A stretch of 64,000 nucleotides of DNA from Oligella ureolytica DSM 18253 (GCF_000373745.1 NZ_KB892281.1:1-64000), one strand, 5' to 3'. Positions 47,149 through 57,364 are shown, numbered from the stretch's first letter. Notes: generated by a model not told the origin, from the sequence alone. Program-made: numbers and translations.

Positions 47149-47886
47149 TTAAGACTTACGTTGGCGTACTGTCTCATACAGACAAACAGCGCTCGCTACA
47201 CTGACATTGAGACTCTCTACGGTACCCGCCATCGGTATATTAACCAACTCATCGCAGGTTTCTTGGGTAAGACGTCGCATACCCTCTCCTTCGGCCCCCA
47301 TCACCCAAGCCATCGGGCGCTTAGCCTCAACCGAGTGCAAATCACCCTCGGCCTGATCGGAGGTGCCGACGAGCCAGATATCGCGTTCTTTTAAAGCTCG
47401 CATCGTGCGCGCTAAATTAGTGACGGTAATATAGGGCACGGTCTCGGCTGCACCACAAGCCACTCGCCTAACCGTTGCATTGAGACCAACGGCTCGATCT
47501 TTGGGCGCAATCACGGCATGCACACCAGCCGCATCGGCTGTACGCAAACACGCACCTAGGTTATGCGGATCGGTGACACCATCTAAAATCAACAAAAGTG
47601 CCGGCTCTTCTAATACGTCCAACACCTCATCAACGGTAACTGCCAATGGGGTGTGCGCTGCAAAAGCAAGCACGCCTTGGTGACGCATACCATTAGCCAA
47701 CTCGTCCAAACGCTCGTTGGGTACGGCCTGTAATTTAAGCCCTGCGGATTGTGCTCGATCCACCAACTGCTGCATACGCTTGTCGCGCCTCTTTTGATCA
47801 TAATAAATCGTTTTAATTGATTCAGGATGATGACGTACACGGGCCTGTACCGCATGGAAGCCCGCTAAAATTTGTTGTTCACTCAT
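47149..47886 (-). CDS. rlmB: 23S rRNA (guanosine-2'-O)-methyltransferase RlmB
   Basis: SpoU/TrmH-type knotted methyltransferase that methylates G2251 of 23S rRNA. The 245 residues include an N-terminal substrate-binding domain, and SPOUT motifs [21 protein letters not shown] and [14 protein letters not shown]. It follows rnr by 63 bases; rnr-rlmB is a standard pair. Confidence 0.97.
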   Translation of the reverse strand: MSEQQILAGFHAVQARVRHHPESIKTIYYDQKRRDKRMQQLVDRAQSAGLKLQAVPNERLDELANGMRHQGVLAFAAHTPLAVTVDEVLDVLEEPALLLILDGVTDPHNLGACLRTADAAGVHAVIAPKDRAVGLNATVRRVACGAAETVPYITVTNLARTMRALKERDIWLVGTSDQAEGDLHSVEAKRPMAWVMGAEGEGMRRLTQETCDELVNIPMAGTVESLNVSVASAVCLYETVRQRKS

Positions 47887-47949
47887 AGTGTATTTACTAC
47901 TTTTTAAATAAAAACCTGTCCTAACTGATTAATACTGACGCACTAAACC

Positions 47950-50412
47950 TTAGCGTGATTTATAGGCTGTCTTTTTTGATTTTGCGGCCATCTTTTTCTT
48001 CGCTGCCTGTCGTTGCGCCGCTCTACGTTGCTTAGCCGTGGTACCTCGTAAGGCTTCAGGCTTTGGTTTAGCTGCTTTTTTGTAACGCTTGGCAGGCTCC
48101 TCGGCACCACGCTGAATCTCGCGCTGAACGGCCTCAAAACTCAAGGGATTTTTGACCAAGGCAAAATCAATACGACGCGCTTCTAAGTCGACCCGAGTAA
48201 TCTGCACATGCACCTCATCCGTCAAGCGATAACGCTTACCGGTACGCTCGCCGCGCAACTCATGCATCGACTCATTGTATTGGAAGTACTCACTGCCCAA
48301 CTCAGAAATATGCACCAAGCCCTCGACGTAGAAATTATCCAAGGTCACAAATAAACCGAAATTGGTCACTCCAGTCACCTTGCCACTAAAAACCTCACCG
48401 ATATGCTCACGTACATACCAGCATTTAAGCCAAGCCTGTACATCATAAGAAGCTTCATCGGCACGGCGTTCGTACGCAGACAAGACAACACCTAGACGCT
48501 CCCACACACTGTGCTCATATTCTTTGAGAGGCTCACCCGGCGCTCGTTCTAAACCCTCGACCTTGGGCATGTACTTACGGCGCTTCAACTGCGCTTTAAT
48601 AACGCGGTGATTTAATAAATCCGGATACCGCCTAATCGGTGAGGTAAAGTGCGTATAACTCTTATAAGCTAAACCAAAGTGCCCTGAATTTTCAGGCGTA
48701 TAAATAGCCTGTGACATCGATCGCATGATCATGGTTTGAATCACTTCATAATCATCACGTGCCTTAACGGCATTTAATAACTTAGAAAAATCCAAACTAC
48801 TCGGCTCATCTCCCCCGCCTAAGGTCAAGCCCATACCGCGCAAATACTCACGTAGCTGGCCTAATTTCTCCGGGGTAGATCCCTCGTGCACACGATACAA
48901 ACCGAGTCGATTGGTACGGGTCAAAAAGTCTGCAGCGCAGGTATTTGCTGCCAACATAAACTCTTCAATTAAGCGGTGCGCATGATTACGATGTAAGGGC
49001 TCAATACGCTCAATCTTACCCATGTCATTACACACAATTTGCGTTTCAACCGTATCAAAATCTAAGGCACCACGATTAGCCCGTTGCTGTGCAAAAAGCT
49101 GATATAAATCATAGAGCTCTAACACCTGATCCCTAACCACGGCTAACTCACGCGCAGTCGGTCCATCAGGTTGTTGGATAATATCCCACACCTGTGTGTA
49201 GGTCGTCCGCGCATGTGAGCAAATAACCGCCGGATAAAACTGATAGCCCTGTACGGTACCGGCATAAGCACCGGTTGCGTGCACCAACATATCGCACACT
49301 AAAGCCAAACGGTCCTCATCGGGGTTTAAAGAGCAAATACCGTTAGAAAGACTCTCGGGCAGCATCGGAATCACCCGTCGTGGAAAATACACACTGGTTC
49401 CACGCTCGATGGCATCATCGTCAATCGGTTGACCCGGTTGAACATAGTGAGAAACATCGGCAATCGCCACTAATAAACGCCATGCTTGCTTAGTGCCTTT
49501 ACCGCTTGGTACCTCAGTCAGTTCACCATAAATTGCATCATCAAAATCTCGTGCATCCTCACCATCAATGGTGAAAAATGGTAAATCGCGTAAATCAACC
49601 CTACCCTGTAAATCAGCAGCCATCACGTGGGAGGGAAGCTTCGCCGCTTGTGCAAGCGTCGCTTCAGAAAATTGATGCGGTACGTCAAACTTACGTACGG
49701 CAATCTCAATTTCCATACCAGGATCGTCAATCTCACCGAGCACCTCTGTGATCTTGCCCTGTGGCGGCACATGGCGACTCGGCTGGCGAATAATTTCGCA
49801 GGCCACGACTTGGCCATGCTCAGCACCCGCCAAATCCCCAGGAGCAATATACACATCGTGCTTGATACGTTGATCTTCAGGAACGACGACAAAATGCCCA
49901 TTTTCATTGAGCACACGCCCCACTAAGGAGCTGGTGCTACGTTCCAATACCTCAACGATACTGCCTTCCAGTTTGCCCTTATAGCTGCCGGTGGGATTAA
50001 CTCGCACACGGTCACCATGCAGTACTTTACGCATCTCAATCGGCGGCAAATACACATCCGGAAGCTCTTTATTGTCCGGAATAAAAAAGCCAAAACCATC
50101 ACGATGACCTTGCACCTTACCCTCTAAAATCGCGGGATTGGATTTGACCATATGCCAAGTGCCGGCGCGGTTGGCCAATTGCCCATCACGCACCATCGCA
50201 GTCAACCGTCGCTGAAGCCCGATTAAGGTAGCCTCTCGCTCAATCTTGAAGTGCTCAACGAGCATCTCTGTCGTTAAGTCATCACCCTGACTTCGGAAAA
50301 AAGCCAGAATATCCTCACGCATCGGCACATCAGGATCATAAGCGGATGCTTGATCACCAGGCACTAATAAAATAGGAATGTTGGCGTCTGAATCTTGTCT
50401 GCGGCTGCTCAC
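47950..50412 (-). CDS. rnr: Ribonuclease R
   Basis: A 3'-5' exoribonuclease that digests structured RNA. The 820 residues comprise an N-terminal HTH, two cold-shock domains, the RNB catalytic domain with the magnesium-site aspartates in D-G-E-D-A-R-D-F-D-D-A, and an S1 domain (V-T-G-V-T-N-F-G-L-F-V). The C-terminal about 50 residues are Lys/Ala/Arg-rich, as in other RNase R proteins. It heads the rnr-rlmB unit. Confidence 0.97.
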   Translation of the reverse strand: MSSRRQDSDANIPILLVPGDQASAYDPDVPMREDILAFFRSQGDDLTTEMLVEHFKIEREATLIGLQRRLTAMVRDGQLANRAGTWHMVKSNPAILEGKVQGHRDGFGFFIPDNKELPDVYLPPIEMRKVLHGDRVRVNPTGSYKGKLEGSIVEVLERSTSSLVGRVLNENGHFVVVPEDQRIKHDVYIAPGDLAGAEHGQVVACEIIRQPSRHVPPQGKITEVLGEIDDPGMEIEIAVRKFDVPHQFSEATLAQAAKLPSHVMAADLQGRVDLRDLPFFTIDGEDARDFDDAIYGELTEVPSGKGTKQAWRLLVAIADVSHYVQPGQPIDDDAIERGTSVYFPRRVIPMLPESLSNGICSLNPDEDRLALVCDMLVHATGAYAGTVQGYQFYPAVICSHARTTYTQVWDIIQQPDGPTARELAVVRDQVLELYDLYQLFAQQRANRGALDFDTVETQIVCNDMGKIERIEPLHRNHAHRLIEEFMLAANTCAADFLTRTNRLGLYRVHEGSTPEKLGQLREYLRGMGLTLGGGDEPSSLDFSKLLNAVKARDDYEVIQTMIMRSMSQAIYTPENSGHFGLAYKSYTHFTSPIRRYPDLLNHRVIKAQLKRRKYMPKVEGLERAPGEPLKEYEHSVWERLGVVLSAYERRADEASYDVQAWLKCWYVREHIGEVFSGKVTGVTNFGLFVTLDNFYVEGLVHISELGSEYFQYNESMHELRGERTGKRYRLTDEVHVQITRVDLEARRIDFALVKNPLSFEAVQREIQRGAEEPAKRYKKAAKPKPEALRGTTAKQRRAAQRQAAKKKMAAKSKKTAYKSR

Positions 50413-50514
50413 AATAATCCTTGTGGTTTGTTTATAAAAGATAAAGCATGAATCTCTATGATAAGTGAAAAGCCACTGTGGTTGAACCTTAAGGTGTCGT
50501 CACGCTAAGAAAAC

Positions 50515-51276
50515 TTAAAATTTATCCCATAGGTAGCGTATAACCATCAAAAAACACACCGCCACAATAATCGGACGTATCAACCGGGCGCCATGGCTAA
50601 CCATCACCTTTGAGCCGATGGTCGCTCCGATCACCTGTCCGAGCATCATCGCAACACCAACCGACCAGACGACCTTACCGCCCAACATAAAGACCACTGC
50701 TGAGGCAATATTACTGGCAAAGTTAAAAGCCTTGGCTTTGGCCGTGGCTTGGACAATTTTCTCACCACGCAAAGCGACATTGGCTAAAGAGAAAAAAGAA
50801 CCGGTACCCGGACCGAATAATCCATCATAAAAACCAATCACCAGCACCACCGTCGTGTTAAACGGTTTTTCTGCCATGCGCGGTTTACGCTCTACCGCAC
50901 CTGCACCTTTTACCAGTAAAAAGTAGAGACCAATAAGTACCAACACGATAGGAATCACAATATCCAGCACCGCCACATTAAGCTGTTGTACTAATAAGGT
51001 ACCGAGCGCAGCACCAATTAACGACATAATAAAGGGCAAGCGAATATTTTCCAGCTTAATCAAACGCCCCCGGAACATGTTCAAGGTCGCCACCATGGTG
51101 CCGAAGGAACTTTGGATTTTATTGGTTGCCAGTGCCTGAATGGGCGGTAAGCCGCTTAATAGTAAGACCGGCACGGTAATTAAACCACCACCCCCGGCTA
51201 AGGTATCAATAAAGCCCGCCAACATGGCGATGCCAAATAAAATCAGCAGCATTTCCCACGATAAAACAAAATCCAT
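50515..51276 (-). CDS. TSUP-family membrane permease (TauE/SafE)
   Basis: A 253-residue membrane protein with about eight helices in two TauE/SafE halves. The signature G-F-I-D-T-L-A-G-G-G-G-L-I-T-V-P opens the first half, and G-F-Y-D-G-L-F-G-P-G-T-G-S-F the second. The family exports sulfite, sulfonates or related organic anions; the substrate here is unknown. It lies after wrbA but behind its terminator, so is probably separately transcribed. Confidence 0.9.
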   Translation of the reverse strand: MDFVLSWEMLLILFGIAMLAGFIDTLAGGGGLITVPVLLLSGLPPIQALATNKIQSSFGTMVATLNMFRGRLIKLENIRLPFIMSLIGAALGTLLVQQLNVAVLDIVIPIVLVLIGLYFLLVKGAGAVERKPRMAEKPFNTTVVLVIGFYDGLFGPGTGSFFSLANVALRGEKIVQATAKAKAFNFASNIASAVVFMLGGKVVWSVGVAMMLGQVIGATIGSKVMVSHGARLIRPIIVAVCFLMVIRYLWDKF

Positions 51277-51294
51277 TTATTCCTACCTAGCATT

Positions 51295-51336
51295 AAAAAA
51301 CCCACCACCCAATTGAAAAATCATTAGGTGATGGGT
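51295..51336 (-). terminator. Terminator of wrbA
   Basis: On the minus strand ACCCATCACC (from 51336 to 51327) pairs with GGTGGTGGGT (51309-51300, one G-U) and six U follow. It is 20 bases past the wrbA stop. Confidence 0.82.
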
Positions 51337-51355
51337 AAACAACCCAAACTCAAAC

Positions 51356-51955
51356 TTAAGCGTTTAACTTAGCCGCAATAGATAATGTCCTACGTGCCTG
51401 ATGCTGAACCGATGCTTTGAGCTCATCAGTCAAGCCATTACCATCAGCCGTGGCAGACGCTCCGTAGGGATTACCACCCGATGCATAAATCACGCTGTCG
51501 CTATAACCCGGCGGTACGATAATCGCTCCCCAGTGCATCATAATCGTGTAAATCGATAATAAGGTCGCCTCCTGACCGCCATGCGCATTTTGTGCAGAGG
51601 TCATCGCACTGACTACCTTATTGACTGTTTTGCCGGCAGCCCATAAGCCACCCTGCTCATCAATAAACTGCTTCATCTGTGCAGCCAATACACCGAAGCG
51701 AGTCGGTGCGCTCCAGATAATCGCATCAGCCCACGCCAGATCGTCACGCGTGGCGACCGGTATGTCTTGCGTTGCATCAACATGCTCACGCCACGCCGGA
51801 TTAGAATCAATCGCCGCATCCGGCGCCAATTCTCTCACCTTAAGTAAACGCACCTCGGCACCCGCTGCTTTTGCCGCTTCCTCTGCCCAACGAGCCATTT
51901 GATAGTTATGACCGGTTGAGCTGTAATACACAATTACCAACTTGGTTGTAGACAT
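51356..51955 (-). CDS. wrbA: NAD(P)H:quinone oxidoreductase WrbA
   Basis: Flavodoxin-like FMN enzyme reducing quinones by two electrons. From ATG 51955 (GGAGGA six bases upstream) it has 199 residues; the open frame to 52039 has no site. FMN loop Y-Y-S-S-T-G-H, W-S-A-P-T-R-F-G and the C-terminal G-G-N-P-Y-G-A-S signature identify the family. It lies 97 bases after the ABC transporter gene. Confidence 0.93.
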   Translation of the reverse strand: MSTTKLVIVYYSSTGHNYQMARWAEEAAKAAGAEVRLLKVRELAPDAAIDSNPAWREHVDATQDIPVATRDDLAWADAIIWSAPTRFGVLAAQMKQFIDEQGGLWAAGKTVNKVVSAMTSAQNAHGGQEATLLSIYTIMMHWGAIIVPPGYSDSVIYASGGNPYGASATADGNGLTDELKASVQHQARRTLSIAAKLNA

Positions 51956-52051
51956 AAATAGTCCTCCGCTTTTACTGATTGAAAAGACACCAACTACTGG
52001 ATTGACATCCAATTTCATTCTACCCCTATCGCTCGGCAATTAGTAGACTAA

Positions 52052-53914
52052 TCAGTCATTACCCTTAGTCTCATCACACCCCGGCAAGGCTCGGCTCCAC
52101 ACCTGATCAGAAGCCTCTTTTATTGCCTCTTCACACGTCTGCATATGCCATGTCGTATCTGCGGAAAGATTTAAAATATGCGTATGATGCGCCAATAAGG
52201 TACTCCGATGACCGACACTGATTAAGCGCATAGTCGGTAAGCGCTCACGAATCAGCTTATACATATAATATTCGAGCCCTTCATCCATGGCTGAGGTAGC
52301 CTCATCTAAAAACACCACATCAGGCTTGGTCAACAGCATACGACCAAAAGCTACTCGTTGCTGCTCACCGAGCGATAAGATGTGCATCCAATGATTAACC
52401 TCATCAATACGGTGCACTAAATGACCAAGATTCACTAGTTCAAGCACCTTAAGCGCTTCTTCACGGGCATTTTCCGGCGCATGATAAGGATAGTACAGAA
52501 CATCAATCAAGTGGCCTTCGGGCAGATACGGTTTTTGTGAAAGAAATAAGGCCTCTTCTTTAGGGCAAGTAATCTCACCTTCGGCATAAGGCCATAAACC
52601 GGCTGCCGTACGTAAAATCGTCGTTTTTCCCGTGCCGGATGGACCACGGATTAATAACGCCTCACCCGGCTGCACATCAAAACCCAGCTCTTTTACTAGG
52701 ACACGGCCATTTGGGGTCGTAATGGTGACATTAGATAAAACAACCTCATTGCCTTTTTTCACAACCTCCGGATGCGGCAGATCCTCAGCATCATCCAATG
52801 CATCCATAAACTGAGTTAAACGGTCTAAGACTGCTTTAAAGCCGGCAAAATCATCATAGGCAGTACGAAAGAATGATAAATTACCTTGTAAATTATCAAA
52901 GGCATTGGACGTTTGAATCATCGCCCCCAGAGTAATTTGACCCGAGAAGAAACGCGGTGCCTGCAAAATAAACGGAAAAATAACCGCCGTTTGCGACACA
53001 ATAAAGTTAAAGCCCTGGAACTTTAGAGAACGGTAAACGATATTCCACACGTTTTCAATCACGCCCTTAAAACGCTGCGTTAATTTAAAGCCCTCAACCT
53101 TTTCACCACCATAGAAAGCGACGCTCTCGGCATACTCACGCACTCGGATCAATGAATAACGATAATTCGCATTTAAACGCTCATCAAGGAAATTCAGGCG
53201 AATCAACGGTCGACCGATTTTAAAGGCAAAGACAGTGGCAATCAGCACATAGACAAAGAGGATAAACACCAGCCCTTTGGAGAGTTCAACGCCAAAGACA
53301 TTCATTGGGCCTGACAAATTCCAAAGGATCACGGTAAACGCAACAGCGGACACCATACTGGTGATTAACCCCAGCACAAGACTAAGTGAGGTCCCCACAA
53401 AGCTTGCCACATCCTGCTGAATACGCTGATCGGGGTTGTCGACCTGATGCTTCAGGAAGAACAAACGATAATAGTTTTTGTTGCGCAACCACTTGCCCAG
53501 CACCCGTTCGTTGAGATCCTCACGCCAACGAATAGTGAATGCCTGCTGCATGTACATTGCAATCAGTGAACGAAAAATATGGATAATCGCCAACACCGCA
53601 AAAACCACGATCTGAATCCAAAAGGTCGACTCATCCTTATCCTGAAGTGCGGTATACATGTTGTTATACCAATTGGAAAACAGCACACTCACACGCACAC
53701 CGAATAAACTCAAAAAGAGAATAACGGCAAAGTTCAGAATAGCTAAAGGATTTTTGATCGGGTTAAAATACGTGTAGGCAATCTGCCAAAACTGACTGGC
53801 CCATCGTGTTGTCCGAATTAGGAGATAGCCAATCACAACCATCAAAACAATCGAGATGGTAAAGGCTACGCCAACCCACGCCATGCTATCAATAAACTCT
53901 TTATACCAATTCAT
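52052..53914 (-). CDS. ABC transporter, fused permease-ATPase, BacA/YddA (ABCD) family
   Basis: A 620-residue half transporter: about six transmembrane helices in residues 1-380, then an ATPase with Walker A G-P-S-G-T-G-K-T (near 425), signature L-S-L-G-E-Q-Q-R and Walker B V-V-F-L-D-E-A (near 530). The E-D-L-N-E-R and D-N-P-D-Q-R-I segments mark the SbmA/BacA-like branch, whose members import peptides, vitamin B12 or very-long-chain acyl compounds. It works as a homodimer. Substrate unknown. Confidence 0.9.
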   Translation of the reverse strand: MNWYKEFIDSMAWVGVAFTISIVLMVVIGYLLIRTTRWASQFWQIAYTYFNPIKNPLAILNFAVILFLSLFGVRVSVLFSNWYNNMYTALQDKDESTFWIQIVVFAVLAIIHIFRSLIAMYMQQAFTIRWREDLNERVLGKWLRNKNYYRLFFLKHQVDNPDQRIQQDVASFVGTSLSLVLGLITSMVSAVAFTVILWNLSGPMNVFGVELSKGLVFILFVYVLIATVFAFKIGRPLIRLNFLDERLNANYRYSLIRVREYAESVAFYGGEKVEGFKLTQRFKGVIENVWNIVYRSLKFQGFNFIVSQTAVIFPFILQAPRFFSGQITLGAMIQTSNAFDNLQGNLSFFRTAYDDFAGFKAVLDRLTQFMDALDDAEDLPHPEVVKKGNEVVLSNVTITTPNGRVLVKELGFDVQPGEALLIRGPSGTGKTTILRTAAGLWPYAEGEITCPKEEALFLSQKPYLPEGHLIDVLYYPYHAPENAREEALKVLELVNLGHLVHRIDEVNHWMHILSLGEQQRVAFGRMLLTKPDVVFLDEATSAMDEGLEYYMYKLIRERLPTMRLISVGHRSTLLAHHTHILNLSADTTWHMQTCEEAIKEASDQVWSRALPGCDETKGND

Positions 53915-54058
53915 ACTATCCTTCTGTGCTTACATTCGGGCGATCAAATTAATAGGCAAGTAAAAATTCTACCTTATTTAAGGCACGCTAAGCCCCTAAG
54001 CGTTAAAATCAAAGAATGTCACTGATCAAATTTAACATTCAAAGCTATCAGAACAACC

Positions 54059-54886
54059 ATGAGTCACACTAACTGTTTACGACGGCAAGCGCTAGACGCT
54101 TTACTATTGCCCGATCCTTGCTCCAAAGTTACTGCCGTTGAAAGCATTAATTTAGAGGGCGATTATTTTATTGATACGGAGGCTGATTATCAGGCCATCG
54201 CCGCGCGTGCGCCAATCCCCGGCCGCCCGGTTAAACCGACATTGGTTGACCCTAAAACCGTTGGCATGCGTTCGGTACAAACACCGGAAGGTCGTGCCAC
54301 CTTACTCCATGCCATTGCTCATATTGAATTTAATGCCATCAACCTGCATTTGGATATTGTGTGGCGCTTTCCTCATCAGAGTAAAGCGTTTTATATCGAT
54401 CGGATTAACGTAGCCAAAGAAGAAGCCAAACACTTTCGCCTCTTAAGGCAGCGCTTAGGTGCCATGGGTTACGATTATGGTGCGTTTACAGCCCATAATG
54501 GCCTTTGGGAAATGGCCGAAAGAACTGAGAATGATTTATTGGCCCGCTTAGCCTTGGTCCCCCGTACACTGGAAGCTCGCGGCCTTGATGTGACTCCTGC
54601 GATACAGCAACGATTAGCACAGGTCGGTGATGACAAAAGTGTCGCCATACTGGATATCATTTTAGAAGAAGAAATCGGTCATGTTGACATAGGTAATCGG
54701 TGGTATGTGTCTGAGTGCCAATCACGCAATCTGGACCCCATTGAAACCTACGCCGCTTTAATCGACCAATATGCGGTTACCAGCTTACGCGGCCCGTTTA
54801 ACAAAGAAGCCCGCAAGCAAGCCGGCTTTAGCGATGGGGATCTCGCTTGGCTTGAATCACTCGAACAACACAGTAAAAAACGCTAA
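54059..54886 (+). CDS. DUF455 ferritin-like di-iron protein
   Basis: A 275-residue helical protein. Likely iron ligands are Glu90 (A-H-I-E-F-N-A), Glu121/122 with His125 (A-K-E-E-A-K-H-F) and Glu203-205 with His208 (L-E-E-E-I-G-H-V-D), the spacing of ferritin-like carboxylate di-iron sites. DUF455 has no established reaction; relatives include MiaE-like hydroxylases. It is 22 bases upstream of a D-amino acid dehydrogenase gene, so coexpressed. Confidence 0.85.
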   Translation: MSHTNCLRRQALDALLLPDPCSKVTAVESINLEGDYFIDTEADYQAIAARAPIPGRPVKPTLVDPKTVGMRSVQTPEGRATLLHAIAHIEFNAINLHLDIVWRFPHQSKAFYIDRINVAKEEAKHFRLLRQRLGAMGYDYGAFTAHNGLWEMAERTENDLLARLALVPRTLEARGLDVTPAIQQRLAQVGDDKSVAILDIILEEEIGHVDIGNRWYVSECQSRNLDPIETYAALIDQYAVTSLRGPFNKEARKQAGFSDGDLAWLESLEQHSKKR

Positions 54887-54908
54887 AAATTTTAATTACG
54901 GAACCACT

Positions 54909-56204
54909 ATGCAAGAATCAACTACCGCTCCAAAAAATGCCCTTATCTTAGGCGCAGGCATCATCGGTTTGTGCAGCGCTTATTACCTACAACAGGCCGG
55001 ATTTGATGTCACCGTCATTGATCAGGAAAATGAGGTAGGTCATCAAACATCTTTTGCCAACGGCGCTCAACTTTCCTATTCCTATGTCGCACCGTTAGCC
55101 GCACCCGGCGTGCTCAGTCAGGTGCCTAAGTGGCTATTAAACCCTCATGCACCAATGCGCATGAAGCCTTCTCTCAATCCGGCAGATATTTGCTGGGGCA
55201 TCCGCTTTGCCAAGGCCTGCACCGCAGAACAAAGTCTCCAAACGACTAAAGAGTTACTCAGTCTTTCGTTTTTAAGTCGTGATTTATTTCATCAGCTTTT
55301 TGAAGAAATCAAGGATGTTGACTTTGACCGTCCCGGCAAGCTGGTTATTCATCGTGACCAAGCGCACTTTCAATCCGCGGTAAAACAACTGGACATTCAG
55401 CGCACCTTAGGCTGTGAACAAGAGGCCTTAACAACTGAGCAATGTATCGAAAAAGAGCCGGCCCTCGCTCCTCTGCGCTCAGAAATTGTCGGCGGTATCT
55501 GGACACCTAGCGAAGAGGTAGTGGATAGTTATAAATTATGCTTGGCCATTCGCAAAAATCTTGAAGCTAAAGGTGTGACATTTTTATTAGGTCAACGCAT
55601 ACACGCCCTCAGTACCGTAACAACAAGCAGCTCAGGCACGAGTGCTCAAGACATAGAGGTAGTCTTGGCAGATGGACAGCGCTTAACAGCAGACGCCATC
55701 GTAGTCGCCTTAGGTTCTTTTGCCAATGAACTATTAAACCCAATTAAAGTCAATATACCTGTGGGTCCACTAAAGGGCTATAGCTTGACCTTAGAGATTG
55801 AGGATGAGCAGCAAGCACCTTATGTGAGTATTACCGATTATGAGCGCAAAGTCGTTTATGCTCGCATCGGCAATCGACTACGAATCGCCGGTATGGCGGA
55901 TAGAGTTGGTTTAGACAAAAGCCTTGACCCTAAGCGCATCAGCACCTTAATGGCTGAAGCTAAAAAGCTCTTCCCCGGTGCCGGTAATTACGCTAATGCC
56001 ACGCAATGGGCCGGTTTACGACCGGCAACACCAAAAGGTAAACCGATTATTGATAAAACACAGTATGGCAATCTGTGGCTCAATGTCGGTCACGGTGCTT
56101 TGGGCCTTACCCTTGCCAGCGGCTCCGGCAAGGTTTTAGCAGATAGGATCATCGGTAAGACACCGAGCATCTCTGCTGCTCCCTTTAGGCAATCTGAAGC
56201 CTAA
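54909..56204 (+). CDS. dadA: D-amino acid dehydrogenase (DadA-like FAD enzyme)
   Basis: A 431-residue FAD oxidoreductase that passes electrons from D-amino acids to the quinone pool. ATG 54909 is used (GGA 7 bases upstream); a long in-frame opening inside the previous gene is not. FAD motif L-G-A-G-I-I-G-L-C-S-A-Y-Y, then E-V-G-H-Q-T-S-F-A-N-G-A-Q-L-S-Y-S-Y and G-L-R-P-A-T-P-K-G-K-P at the C-terminal side match DadA. No alanine racemase gene is adjacent, so substrate range is uncertain. Confidence 0.88.
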   Translation: MQESTTAPKNALILGAGIIGLCSAYYLQQAGFDVTVIDQENEVGHQTSFANGAQLSYSYVAPLAAPGVLSQVPKWLLNPHAPMRMKPSLNPADICWGIRFAKACTAEQSLQTTKELLSLSFLSRDLFHQLFEEIKDVDFDRPGKLVIHRDQAHFQSAVKQLDIQRTLGCEQEALTTEQCIEKEPALAPLRSEIVGGIWTPSEEVVDSYKLCLAIRKNLEAKGVTFLLGQRIHALSTVTTSSSGTSAQDIEVVLADGQRLTADAIVVALGSFANELLNPIKVNIPVGPLKGYSLTLEIEDEQQAPYVSITDYERKVVYARIGNRLRIAGMADRVGLDKSLDPKRISTLMAEAKKLFPGAGNYANATQWAGLRPATPKGKPIIDKTQYGNLWLNVGHGALGLTLASGSGKVLADRIIGKTPSISAAPFRQSEA

Positions 56205-56224
56205 ACTTAAGGATCACGTTATTT

Positions 56225-56695
56225 ATGTTAAAAAATATCTTACTAAGTATTGTTATTTTTGCGGTTGTACTTATCGCCCTGACCTTTGGTGAAAAAACCT
56301 TCAATGTGTTTGCAGAGTGGCTTTATGAGTTAACCGGCATTGCAGTGATCAATCTACAATCACTTTATATGAGTATCAAAGGCTATGTGCTGGACGATCC
56401 GTTTAAAGTCGTGGTGGCACTCATTATTACCGCGATTATTTGCTTTTGGCTCTTTAAAAATAATGGCGCTAAGCTCAACGAAGAAGGTACACCACGCAAA
56501 ATAGCGATTATCTTAGCCATCTTTTTAGGTTGGTTGGGCGTACATCGTTTCTATCTCAACCAACTCATCACGGGTTTGTTGTATTTAATTATTTCTCAAA
56601 TCTTCTTACCACTCGCTGTTATCCTCAGTCTCATAGATGCAGTTCGATATTACTCCATGAGCGAAGTAGACTTTCAGAAAAAGTTTAAGCCCTAA
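56225..56695 (+). CDS. TM2-domain membrane protein
   Basis: A 156-residue protein with hydrophobic segments at about 3-20, 60-77, 92-108 and 114-136. The last two form a TM2 domain with G-W-L-G-V-H-R-F-Y-L-N-Q and D-A-V-R-Y-Y-S-M-S. Function of TM2 proteins in bacteria is largely unknown. The following Tdi1-domain gene is 27 bases away, so the pair may act together. Confidence 0.8.
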   Translation: MLKNILLSIVIFAVVLIALTFGEKTFNVFAEWLYELTGIAVINLQSLYMSIKGYVLDDPFKVVVALIITAIICFWLFKNNGAKLNEEGTPRKIAIILAIFLGWLGVHRFYLNQLITGLLYLIISQIFLPLAVILSLIDAVRYYSMSEVDFQKKFKP

Positions 56696-56722
56696 CCCAA
56701 CACACCAAGAGGAATAGCACCA

Positions 56723-57289
56723 ATGTCTACCGACAAAACCAGTTTTACAATTAGCGATATTACCGTTGATCACCGCTCCATTAGTAAAGCAGAATTATTT
56801 AAAGCTTGGACTTGGTTATTGCCTGCGCAATTAGAACCTATTTTTATCACCATTTTTGGCGATGCTTTTTTAATTGACCCACAGTCATCTGAAGTCTTTT
56901 TTCTAGACACAGTCGATGGAGACTTAGAGCCTATCGCTGATAATTTAGCCGAGTTTACCGAGCTGTTAGAAAACAACATCGACTTTATTAAAGACTACTT
57001 TAGTGTTGCTCCGTGGCTCTTACACAAAGATAACATTCTTGACGGCCAAGACATGCCACAAGGCATGGTATTTAACTACCTAACACCTTTTGCTCTCGGC
57101 GGTGAAGCAGAATTAGACAATATCGCGCTTTTCCCGCTACAAGAGTATTTTGATATGAGTGGCGAATTTTGGGAACGCATGCAGGATCTTGAAAAAGCAG
57201 TGGCCAAGGAGCTGGACGCCGTCGGAGAGGATGAGGTGTATCAATTTTCGTCTGAATCAGACAGTCCGGATAATCCGACAAAGCACTAG
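56723..57289 (+). CDS. Tdi1/DUF1851-domain protein (T6SS immunity-like)
   Basis: A 188-residue acidic soluble protein. P-I-F-I-T-I-F-G-D-A-F-L-I-D and V-F-F-L-D-T-V-D-G-D-L-E-P-I-A resemble GAD-related/Tdi1 immunity domains, followed by the G-G-E-A-E-L-D-N-I-A strand. Tdi1 neutralises the T6SS DNase Tde1 in Agrobacterium, but the domain also occurs outside such systems. No DNase toxin or T6SS gene is in the window. A C-terminal Ser/Asp/Pro-rich tail is present. Confidence 0.65.
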   Translation: MSTDKTSFTISDITVDHRSISKAELFKAWTWLLPAQLEPIFITIFGDAFLIDPQSSEVFFLDTVDGDLEPIADNLAEFTELLENNIDFIKDYFSVAPWLLHKDNILDGQDMPQGMVFNYLTPFALGGEAELDNIALFPLQEYFDMSGEFWERMQDLEKAVAKELDAVGEDEVYQFSSESDSPDNPTKH

Positions 57290-57317
57290 CCGGACGAGTT
57301 CATATTTAATTAAGGCC

Positions 57318-57348
57318 GGGGGCGCTACAGCTATCAGTGAGCGGCCCC
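57318..57348. terminator. GC-rich hairpin between converging genes
   Basis: GGGG-CGCT (57318-57326) pairs with AGCG-CCCC (57340-57348) with one central G-G mismatch. It separates the Tdi1-domain gene from nadC. No T tract, so only a probable terminator. Confidence 0.5.
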
Positions 57349-57364
57349 TAGCTTTGTTGACCAA

